The position numbers and the translations under genes are program-made. From NCBI GenBank assembly GCA_030039825.1, contig JASHUV010000012.1, positions 1 to 8,973 of the forward strand: DNA of 8,973 nt. The letters are read 5' to 3'. This document shows, piece by piece, positions 1 to 5,718 of this stretch. The notes beneath the pieces are model-generated. The model had not been told where the DNA came from, did not search any database, and worked only from the letters and a program-made list of their open reading frames with translations. The DNA is from Thermoplasmata archaeon. Lineage in GTDB: Archaea > Thermoplasmatota > Thermoplasmata > Lutacidiplasmatales > UBA184. How positions within the stretch are numbered: position 1 is the stretch's first letter; every line of letters starts with the position of its first letter.

Positions 1-1583
1 TACGACGCGAAGGAGACACCGACGAGCGCCGCCATCGTGACGCCGGCGGTGGCCGAATAGAGCGAGGAGAGCCGGCTGCCGAGGTACTTGTGGCCGACCG
101 TCGAGCTCCGGTTGAACGACTTCATCGCGTCGATCGTCGTCCCCTGGTACATCACCGGCGCCGTGCAGAAGACCGAGCACACGACGCGACGGCCGAAGAA
201 GACCGCCGTCACGGCGAAGATCACGTACGTGAGGAAGATCACCAGGAACAACGACGGCACGATGGGGGCGGAGCCGAGGCCCATGCTCCAGCCGAGGACC
301 GGGACCTGCGTTCCCGAGAGCGCGTTGGGGAAGAGGTTCGAGTAGTAGACGCTCGGGAAGAACGTCGCGAAGATGGCGTAGGAACCCAACATGAGCGCCA
401 TCCGGACCTTGTTCTCCCGGGAGATCGACTCGCGGATCTTGAACACCACGAGGGCGCCCATCTCGATCCCCATCATGCCGAGGAACCAGGTCGAGCCGGA
501 GACGCCGGCGAAGAACCAGAACCCGTTGTAGAGCGCGTCGTACAGCACGGTCGCCGCGCCGCCGGCGATCGGCAGGGTCGGGAACGCCCCGAGGTACGCC
601 CCGGGCAGGAGGACGACGTCGAGGGCGGCGCCCATGAAGAGCTCCGCGACGAAGATGAAGGCGAGGAGGCCGAAGGCCCAGTTCGGCCGAAGCTGCCAGG
701 GCGTGTCGGGGGCCTCGGCGAACCGGTCCGGGGCCAGGATGGCGTCGAAGAAGATCGACATCTCGAGCAGGACCGCGAGGGCGAAGACGAACCCCTCGCC
801 GTCGACGAGCCAGACGTAGAGCCCGGCCATCATGATCCCGAACACCCCCATCAGGGCGAGGACGTAGCCCGAGAACGCCGGCACGAGCTGCCGGTGACGA
901 TAGATGTACTCCATCAGGTAGATCACGATCCCGATCATCACCGCGCTTCCGGCGACGGTCGACCACCACACCCACTCCGGGTTCAGTGAGGCCGGAGGGG
1001 CGAGGACCATGAGGGTCGACTGGGCGATCATGATGGTGCGGATCCCCGAGGGGAGGTGGGACCGGAGGAGGACGGCGGCCGCGATCATCTCGATCGACAT
1101 CGGGAACAGGAACCAGGGCGAGTTCACCGCGAAGGCGACCCAGGCGATGCCCCCGCCGCTCGCCGGGCCCGACAGGCCCGAGGCGAGCTGGAAGGTGACG
1201 CCCATGAGGAACTCGTTGAGGACGAGTCCCGCGACGACCGTGAGCCCGAACCCTCGGCGGTGGACGATCCTCGCCGGGGCGAACGCGGCCCCCTCCCGCA
1301 TCTGCCGGGCGGCCTCCCGAACGAAGAGGTAGACGAGCGGGAAGACCGAGAGCGACATCGCGGCGCTCGAGACCCAGAGGGCCTCGACGAGCGAGTTCGA
1401 GCTCGGGGCGGAGAAGTAGAGGAACGCGCCGAAGATCATCGCGATCATCATGAAGGAGAGGAACAGCACGACGCCGGCCGATGTGCGCGTCCTCGCCTCG
1501 GCCGCCCACTTGACGATCAGCGCGTCGAAGAGCGCCATCACGGTCGCGATCGTCGTGAGCAGCCCGAGTTCGATCGCGTTCAT
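1..1583 (-). CDS. Polytopic membrane protein with a CX3C motif, NapH/NosR-like context (3' end outside window)
   Basis: An uninterrupted frame of 527 codons starts at ATG 1583-1581 and runs off the left edge; the last two bases, TA, leave open whether the next codon is Tyr or stop. Hydrophobic segments are seen at about residues 36-58, 69-88, 112-132, 147-174, 207-226, 236-258, 265-283, 302-327, 353-380, 395-410, 440-463 and 507-525, so roughly twelve or more membrane spans. The only two cysteines are C469 and C473, in FFGRRVVCSVFCTAP just after a membrane span. NapH, NosR and CcoG/RdxA-type Fe-S membrane proteins carry a comparable 'FGRxxFCxxxCPxG' at the end of a span, so a role in membrane electron transfer is possible; this is inference from a short motif. 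The usual second set of ferredoxin cysteines is not present in the visible part. The start is supported by GAGGTG four bases upstream and by coupling to the preceding gene, whose TAG stop lies one base before the ATG. No family is firmly recognised. Confidence 0.8.
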   Translation of the reverse strand, partial: MNAIELGLLTTIATVMALFDALIVKWAAEARTRTSAGVVLFLSFMMIAMIFGAFLYFSAPSSNSLVEALWVSSAAMSLSVFPLVYLFVREAARQMREGAAFAPARIVHRRGFGLTVVAGLVLNEFLMGVTFQLASGLSGPASGGGIAWVAFAVNSPWFLFPMSIEMIAAAVLLRSHLPSGIRTIMIAQSTLMVLAPPASLNPEWVWWSTVAGSAVMIGIVIYLMEYIYRHRQLVPAFSGYVLALMGVFGIMMAGLYVWLVDGEGFVFALAVLLEMSIFFDAILAPDRFAEAPDTPWQLRPNWAFGLLAFIFVAELFMGAALDVVLLPGAYLGAFPTLPIAGGAATVLYDALYNGFWFFAGVSGSTWFLGMMGIEMGALVVFKIRESISRENKVRMALMLGSYAIFATFFPSVYYSNLFPNALSGTQVPVLGWSMGLGSAPIVPSLFLVIFLTYVIFAVTAVFFGRRVVCSVFCTAPVMYQGTTIDAMKSFNRSSTVGHKYLGSRLSSLYSATAGVTMAALVGVSFAS

Positions 1584-1584
1584 C

Positions 1585-2763
1585 CTACACCTCGGAAGTG
1601 AAAAGGTTCGAGACGCGCCCGCTCCGTGGGGAACGGATCGACGAGCGAGCGAGCGCTCGAGCGGTTGGCGGTCGACCGGACCGGGCGGCCCGGGACCGGA
1701 CGGCGCGCCGGCGCCACGGAGCGGGGAGGTCCTCCGGATCTCCTCCGTCCGTCGTGCCCGCGGACGGAGGCCCGGCCGGCGGTCCTCCGAGGGACGGCCG
1801 CAGTCCGCCTTGCCCTCTCGATCGGAGTCGGTACTCCCCGTCCACGTCGGGATCCGGCCCCGCGGCGTAGGCCCGCCCTAACCCGCGGAGGGAACCGTCG
1901 AGCGACGGACGTACCCAGCCTAACGTTCGCTCCGACCCGAGTACGGCGAGGAGCGCCGGGCCGAGGAGGAGCAGCAGGGCCACCGCGTCGGGCGTTCCGC
2001 CCCGGGCCGAGGCGGCGAGCAGGGCCGCGCCGGGAAGTCCCGAGGCCGACGGAGCGAGGAGGGCCCCGACGGCGACGAACGCTCCCGCGAGGCCGAGACC
2101 GAGGGAGGCCATCGCGAACGGGAGACCTCCCACGAAGTGGCGGCGCCAGGACGCCTCGCGGCTCTCGGGAGCGGGCCGGTCGGGGACCGCGAGACCGAGC
2201 GGGACCGCGAAGACGCTGAGGAGCCGCTCCTGCGCGAGCAGGGCGGCGCCGAGCAGCAGGGCCTGAACGAGCCCCAGCAGCTCCGGCGCGACGGCGGGGG
2301 GGCCGGCCAAGGCGAGGCCCTGGCCCCAGGACGGCAGGAGGCCGGGGGCGGAGGAGGTGATCGTGGAGCAACAGGCCCCCAGCGTCGCCAAGGCCATCAT
2401 CGACGGGGTCAGCGAGGCGAGGGACGCCGCGGGGTTCGCCCCGAGCGGGGAGCGCGTCACGGACGAACGCCACCGGATCGACAGGCTCACCGCGACCGCG
2501 AGCCCGATCCCCACGCCGGCCGAGACGACGAGGGTAAGCAGCGTCGGACCGAGCGGCAGGACGGCCGTCACGCCCGGGGCCCGAACGATCAGCTCCGTCC
2601 CCGCCGCACCGGCGGCCCTCCCCCCGACCGCCCACGGTCCGCCGGCGCCCCATTCGATCATCCCGGAGGCCGACATCGAGAGGAGGGCGTACCCGAGGCC
2701 GATGAACGCCGCGAGCCCGCGGCCCCCTGGGGAGCGAAGCAGGCGGCGGCTGTAGCTCATCAT
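1585..2763 (-). CDS. Unrecognised multi-pass membrane protein with a vicinal CC pair and a long Arg/Pro/Gly-rich tail
   Basis: 392 residues from ATG 2763 (the next codon, 2760, is also ATG). I do not recognise the family. Hydrophobic segments are at about residues 16-35, 65-94, 116-137, 155-178, 180-194, 212-238 and 258-278, so about six or seven membrane spans. The only cysteines are C131-C132 in LATLGACCSTITSSAPG, inside a predicted span, a position that could bind a metal or form a redox pair. From about residue 280 the protein turns hydrophilic and very rich in Arg, Pro and Gly, and the codons lose the strong preference for G/C in the third position seen before; the last 110 residues are either a poorly constrained cytoplasmic tail or the product of a frameshift. 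The stop TAG sits one base before the ATG of the next membrane gene, so the two are almost certainly cotranscribed. Start evidence is weak: only GG-rich bases precede it, with no clear Shine-Dalgarno. Confidence 0.75.
   Translation of the reverse strand: MMSYSRRLLRSPGGRGLAAFIGLGYALLSMSASGMIEWGAGGPWAVGGRAAGAAGTELIVRAPGVTAVLPLGPTLLTLVVSAGVGIGLAVAVSLSIRWRSSVTRSPLGANPAASLASLTPSMMALATLGACCSTITSSAPGLLPSWGQGLALAGPPAVAPELLGLVQALLLGAALLAQERLLSVFAVPLGLAVPDRPAPESREASWRRHFVGGLPFAMASLGLGLAGAFVAVGALLAPSASGLPGAALLAASARGGTPDAVALLLLLGPALLAVLGSERTLGWVRPSLDGSLRGLGRAYAAGPDPDVDGEYRLRSRGQGGLRPSLGGPPAGPPSAGTTDGGDPEDLPAPWRRRAVRSRAARSGRPPTARALARSSIRSPRSGRVSNLFTSEV
1588..1593 (-). promoter_or_regulatory. Shine-Dalgarno GAGGTG for the CX3C membrane protein
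   Basis: On the minus strand GAGGTG is followed by TAGG and then ATG (1583), a four-base spacing. The motif lies in the last codons of the upstream gene, whose TAG stop is one base before the ATG. This decides the start and implies translational coupling of the two membrane proteins. Confidence 0.65.
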
Positions 2764-3063
2764 CGCGCCCTACCGGACCGGCGTCGGTGGGCCCCGACGC
2801 GCCGGAGGCGACGTCCCCGGCCCGTTATCTGGGCACGGTTCGCACCTCGGGCGAGCGGCGCGGACCCAGGATCCCGCCGACGAACGAGGGCCGGAGAACG
2901 GCCCGAGAGCGAAGCGAGGTGATCCCCCGGCCGGTGGCTCGGCGCTCGCGGGCGTGGGTGGATCTCCCCGGGAGGTCCCGCCCCCGAGCCCGCACGGCGC
3001 GCGGCGTCCCCGCTCCCCCGCCGAGGGGCGGGCCCCGCGGGGTCCGACCCGCCCCGGGCCGGC
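2764..3063. other. Non-coding 300-bp GC-extreme spacer between nikR and the membrane gene pair
   Basis: No convincing gene is seen; open frames crossing it are Arg/Pro-rich shadows. It holds a perfect GC palindrome CCCCGCGGGG at 3033-3042, about 20 bases past the nikR stop, extendable by one G-T and one G-C pair, but with no T-run. On the minus strand, CAGATAACGG near 2822-2831 is the only A/T-richer patch and could be a weak TATA element for the gene starting at 2763; support is slight. Confidence 0.5.
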
Positions 3064-3582
3064 TCAGCCGGCGTGCGGGTGGCGATGACCGGTCGCCCCA
3101 CCCGCGACCATGGGGGTCCCCAGCGTGTACCGACCGAACGCGATCCCCTTGACGCCGCGCAGGTCCTCGGCCGCGTGGACGACCTCGTCGCGCTTCCCGA
3201 CCAGGCCGATGAGCTGCATGCAGGAACCGCCCTCGAGGTGGACGTGCGACGACGAGCGGATGTGGACCCCCCAGCGATGCTCCACCGACGTCAGCCGCCG
3301 AAGGACATTGGGCGCGTCATGGCGGTAGATGAGGAGAACGCTCGCCACCGAGTCGGAGTTGGGGTCGCCGAGTTCCTGCTCCGCGAGCTCCTTCCGGATC
3401 AGGGCGCGGATCGCGTCGGAGCGGCTCGGGGAGTTCCTCGCCATGACCCAACTGTCGAGGAGGGCCAAGAGGTCAGGCTCGAGGGAGACCCCGAGGCGGA
3501 TGACGTGCTCGCCCTTCCGCTTCCGCGGGCGCGGGGCCCCCCCCGGGCCGGGCCGGTCGCCCGGACGCGCGCGTCGACCCAT
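3064..3582 (-). CDS. nikR: NikR, nickel-responsive transcriptional repressor
   Basis: 172 residues. NikR is a tetrameric cytoplasmic regulator that binds operator DNA through N-terminal ribbon-helix-helix dimers when nickel fills sites in its C-terminal ACT-like domain. Here the ribbon-helix-helix is at about residues 26-66 (VIRLGVSLEPDLLALLDSW, then SRSDAIRALIRKEL) and the metal domain at about 78-155. The square-planar nickel ligands known from E. coli NikR (H76, H87, H89, C95) align with H102, H113, H115 and C121 (VEH, HVH, SC), so all four are kept. Odd points are a basic, proline-rich N-terminal extension of about 25 residues before the first strand and a short histidine-bearing C-terminus, GHRHPHAG. 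ATG 3582 is used because no other start codon lies between it and the DNA-binding strand, and GGAG lies four bases upstream. The gene is divergent from a NiCoT permease, the classic NikR target. Confidence 0.95.
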   Translation of the reverse strand: MGRRARPGDRPGPGGAPRPRKRKGEHVIRLGVSLEPDLLALLDSWVMARNSPSRSDAIRALIRKELAEQELGDPNSDSVASVLLIYRHDAPNVLRRLTSVEHRWGVHIRSSSHVHLEGGSCMQLIGLVGKRDEVVHAAEDLRGVKGIAFGRYTLGTPMVAGGATGHRHPHAG

Positions 3583-3586
3583 CTCG

Positions 3587-3590
3587 CTCC
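3587..3590 (-). promoter_or_regulatory. Short Shine-Dalgarno GGAG for nikR
   Basis: The minus strand reads GGAG, then CGAG, then ATG 3582. The match is short but well placed and supports this start over any internal one. Confidence 0.45.
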
Positions 3591-3616
3591 GACCGGGCCC
3601 GCGAGCTCCGGCGGTC

Positions 3617-3624
3617 TCATAAGG
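3617..3624 (-). promoter_or_regulatory. Candidate TATA element for nikR
   Basis: The minus strand reads CCTTATGA in otherwise GC-rich DNA. A start about 26 bases downstream would fall near 3595, giving a leader of about 13 bases that contains the GGAG before nikR. The match to an archaeal TATA box is partial, so this is tentative. Confidence 0.35.
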
Positions 3625-3657
3625 GTGAGGCGGGGGCGCCCACGGGAGCCGCTCCGG

Positions 3658-3687
3658 GTGTTACGTTTTCCAGAAAGAGCAGAACGC
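3658..3687. promoter_or_regulatory. Candidate NikR operator (imperfect dyad)
   Basis: The left half-site GTGTTAC (3658-3664) equals the half-site I recall for NikR operators outside the enterobacteria (GTGTTAC-N13/14-GTAACAC). The right half, AGAACGC (3681-3687), pairs with it at GxGTT/AACxC positions only, with a 16-base spacer. The right half abuts the TATA box of the permease gene, where a bound repressor would block TBP/TFB. The dyad is degenerate, so confidence is moderate. Confidence 0.45.
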
Positions 3688-3694
3688 TTTAAAT
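3687..3694 (+). promoter_or_regulatory. TATA box of the NiCoT permease gene
   Basis: CTTTAAAT stands out in an A/T-rich island at 3661-3694, the only one of its kind in the window. Archaeal transcription usually starts about 26 bases past the centre of the TATA box, here at about 3717, which is exactly a GTG codon in frame with the permease. This points to a leaderless mRNA. Confidence 0.7.
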
Positions 3695-3716
3695 CCTGCC
3701 GAGCGTGGGCGGGACC

Positions 3717-4895
3717 GTGGCATCGGTCACGGCGGATCTTCCGAACCCGCTCACGGAGGTCCGGAACCCGATCGTCCTGTCCCGGGCCGAGTGGATCAAG
3801 GTCATCCTGATCTACGCGAGCATCGCGGTGGCGACCGGGATCGGCATCTACGCGACCTACTGGATCGGAACCCGGTACGCCATCTTCTGGGCCCTCGGCA
3901 TCCTCGCCTACACGCTCGGGCTGCGGCACGGCGTCGACGCCGACCACATCTGCGCCATCGACAACACGACGCGCAAGTTGCTCCAGCAGGACAAGCGCCC
4001 CACGACCGTCGGGACCTGGTTCTCCCTCGGCCACTCGACGATCGTCGTGGCGATGATCGCGGTCCTGGTCGTCGCCACCCAGTTCATCGCGAGCAACCTC
4101 CCGGCGTTCGAGGCCGACGGCGCGGTCCTGGGCACGTTCATCTCCGGCGCCTTCCTCTACATCATCGCGCTCATCAATTTCCTCATCTTCTGGGAGATCT
4201 ATCTGATCTTCAAGTCCCTCCGATCGGGGGCGCTCGACCAGAAGAAGCTCGACGAGACCCTCCTGAAGCGCGGGTTCATGAACCGCTATTTTGGGAAGCT
4301 CTTCAAGTTCGTCAACGAGCCTTGGCAGATCTATCCGATCGGCGTGCTCTTCGGCCTCGGTTTCGACACGGCCTCGGAGGTCGCCCTGATCGCGATCACG
4401 GTCACGACCGCGACCTCCGCCGCCCATTTCCCGCTCTGGATGGTCCTCGTACTGCCGTTCATGTTCACCTGCGGGATGGTCCTGACGGACACCACCGACG
4501 GATTCGGGATGCGCTTCGCCTACGGCTGGGCGTTCATGCGGCCGATCCGCAAGGTCTACTACAATCTGACGATGACCGTCATCTCCGTCATCGTCGCCGT
4601 GGTGATCGGCACGATCGAGCTCCTCGGGGTGCTCGCGTCCGAGCTCAACCTGTCCGGGGGACCGCTCGGGTTCTGGAACACCATGAACTGGTTGAACAAC
4701 TCGAACGGCCCGGACGGCATCGAGATCTGGGGTTGGTGCGGGATCGTCATCATCCTCCTCTTCGTCGGCAGCTGGATCGTGTCCATCGCGATCTACCGGT
4801 GGAAGCACATCGAGGACGTCGGTTTCGGAAAGTCGCCTCCGGACGCGGCCGCCGGCGACCGCCTCCCCCCCATCGAATCGGCCGGCGGGACGTAG
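3717..4895 (+). CDS. hoxN: NiCoT-family high-affinity nickel/cobalt permease
   Basis: 392 residues. NiCoT permeases (HoxN, NixA, NhlF) are single-component cytoplasmic-membrane importers of Ni2+ and/or Co2+, usually of about eight spans. The family signatures are all visible: RHGVDADHI at 70-78 (the metal-recognition motif in the second span), LGHS at 104-107, GLGFDTASEV at 213-222 and DTTDG at 258-262. Hydrophobic spans lie at about 28-50, 54-70, 107-127, 140-166, 205-230, 238-258, 285-307 and 338-360. Which metal is preferred cannot be read from the sequence, but the divergent nikR argues for nickel. The GTG at 3717 is chosen over the in-frame GTG at 3705 because the TATA box at 3687-3694 predicts transcription from about 3717, so 3705 would lie outside the mRNA, and neither has a Shine-Dalgarno. 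Repression by NikR is likely through the dyad overlapping the promoter. No terminator is seen after the TAG. Confidence 0.95.
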   Translation: MASVTADLPNPLTEVRNPIVLSRAEWIKVILIYASIAVATGIGIYATYWIGTRYAIFWALGILAYTLGLRHGVDADHICAIDNTTRKLLQQDKRPTTVGTWFSLGHSTIVVAMIAVLVVATQFIASNLPAFEADGAVLGTFISGAFLYIIALINFLIFWEIYLIFKSLRSGALDQKKLDETLLKRGFMNRYFGKLFKFVNEPWQIYPIGVLFGLGFDTASEVALIAITVTTATSAAHFPLWMVLVLPFMFTCGMVLTDTTDGFGMRFAYGWAFMRPIRKVYYNLTMTVISVIVAVVIGTIELLGVLASELNLSGGPLGFWNTMNWLNNSNGPDGIEIWGWCGIVIILLFVGSWIVSIAIYRWKHIEDVGFGKSPPDAAAGDRLPPIESAGGT

Positions 4896-5002
4896 AGCCG
4901 GGCGATCGACCTCCATGGGCGGTCCGGCGAGATCGGCGCTCGCTCCGGGTCGGAGGACGGCGGTTCGACCGATCGCTGGGTGAGCCCCGGGGGCGTACGG
5001 AG

Positions 5003-5587
5003 ATGGTGGAACCGGCGACGTACCTCGACCGCTACGTCTCGGAAGCGATCGCGACCCTCGAGGCGCCCTATCTCGGCACCGGCGTCCAGCGGTTCCTCGA
5101 GGTCCTTATCGACGCGCGCGCCGCCCGTGGCCTGGTGTTCTTCTTCGGGAACGGGGCGAGCGCGTCCACCGCTTCGCATTTCGTCTGCGACATCGGAAAG
5201 GCGGTGAACCAGGGTGCGGGGCGGAGGATCCGGTGCCTCGCGCTGAACGACTCCGTCACGACGACCACCGCCTGGGCGAACGACACCGAGTTCGAGGACG
5301 TCTTCTCCGAGCAGCTCCGTACGCTCGCGCTGCCGGGGGATGTCGCGGTCGCCCTGAGCCCCTCGGGTGTGTCCCCGAACATCCGGCGGGCGCTCCGTCT
5401 CTCCCGCGAGCTCGGCCTCCGGACGGTCGGGCTCGGCGGCGACGACGGAGTCCAGCTCGGCGAGCTCTGCGACGTGGCGATCCTGGTGCCGTCGAGCTCG
5501 CCCGAGCACATCGAGGATGTCCACCTCCTGATCAACCACGTGCTCACGGCATTCCTCCGGGACGAGGTTCCGATCCCCGGGCGCTGA
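5003..5587 (+). CDS. GmhA-like SIS-domain protein (phosphoheptose isomerase family)
   Basis: 194 residues, close to the usual size of GmhA, the sedoheptulose-7-phosphate isomerase of heptose biosynthesis. The sugar-phosphate (SIS) fold is marked by FFGNGASASTASHF (47-60), ANDTEFEDVF (92-101), the phosphate loop SPSG (119-122) and EHIEDVHLLINH (168-179). Aligning by eye with E. coli GmhA, the metal/catalytic residues H61, E65, Q172 and H180 correspond to H59, D63, E171 and H179, so two of the four are changed conservatively (Glu to Asp, Gln to Glu). Sugar-phosphate isomerase activity is plausible but the substrate is not fixed. The ATG at 5003 starts just before the conserved N-terminal helix; no ATG or GTG lies in frame closely upstream, and GTG 5006 is an alternative. 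GGAG touches the ATG with no spacing, so the ribosome site is poor. It follows the permease by 107 bases with no visible promoter, so it may be read from the permease transcript; no functional link to nickel is evident. Confidence 0.88.
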   Translation: MVEPATYLDRYVSEAIATLEAPYLGTGVQRFLEVLIDARAARGLVFFFGNGASASTASHFVCDIGKAVNQGAGRRIRCLALNDSVTTTTAWANDTEFEDVFSEQLRTLALPGDVAVALSPSGVSPNIRRALRLSRELGLRTVGLGGDDGVQLGELCDVAILVPSSSPEHIEDVHLLINHVLTAFLRDEVPIPGR

Positions 5588-5681
5588 CGGGTCGAGATCG
5601 CGCCGCTCCGGGGCCGTTCCCTGGACACGGGGCCGACCCAGGGCCCGTGGTTCGGGAGCGAGGCGACCGAGAGGGGAGTCC

Positions 5682-5700
5682 GGCCGCCCCGGCGGCGGCC
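5682..5700. terminator. GC hairpin between convergent genes
   Basis: GGCCGCC (5682-5688) and GGCGGCC (5694-5700) form a seven-base-pair stem with a five-base loop, 18 bases past the stop of the propeller gene and 94 bases past the stop of the SIS gene. There is no T-run on either strand, which archaeal termination normally needs, so it may only reflect GC content. Confidence 0.2.
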
Positions 5701-5718
5701 CCGCGGTGGCTCCGAGGG

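Noticed and set aside
120..180. CuA copper site at C469-C473
   Set aside because: The CuA loop needs a histidine and a methionine at fixed distances after CX3C; the histidine is missing and the methionine is misplaced.
90..989. A 299-codon plus-strand open frame, and a 181-codon one at 1056-1601
   Set aside because: They are antisense to the minus-strand membrane protein; the products are Arg/Glu/His/Asp-rich low-complexity strings with no fold signals, as expected of GC-rich shadows.
1580..2653. A 357-codon minus-strand open frame overlapping the CC membrane protein
   Set aside because: It is Arg/Pro/Gly-rich throughout; the 392-codon frame has clear membrane spans and ends coupled to the next gene.
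3399..4916. A 505-codon minus-strand open frame opposite the permease
   Set aside because: Its product is almost all Asp, Glu, Arg, Gly and Val, while the plus strand encodes every NiCoT signature motif.
3791..5002. Upstream extension of the SIS-domain protein to a 598-residue protein
   Set aside because: The extra part overlaps the permease in another frame and is Arg/His/Asp-rich; the SIS protein has normal family length from ATG 5003.
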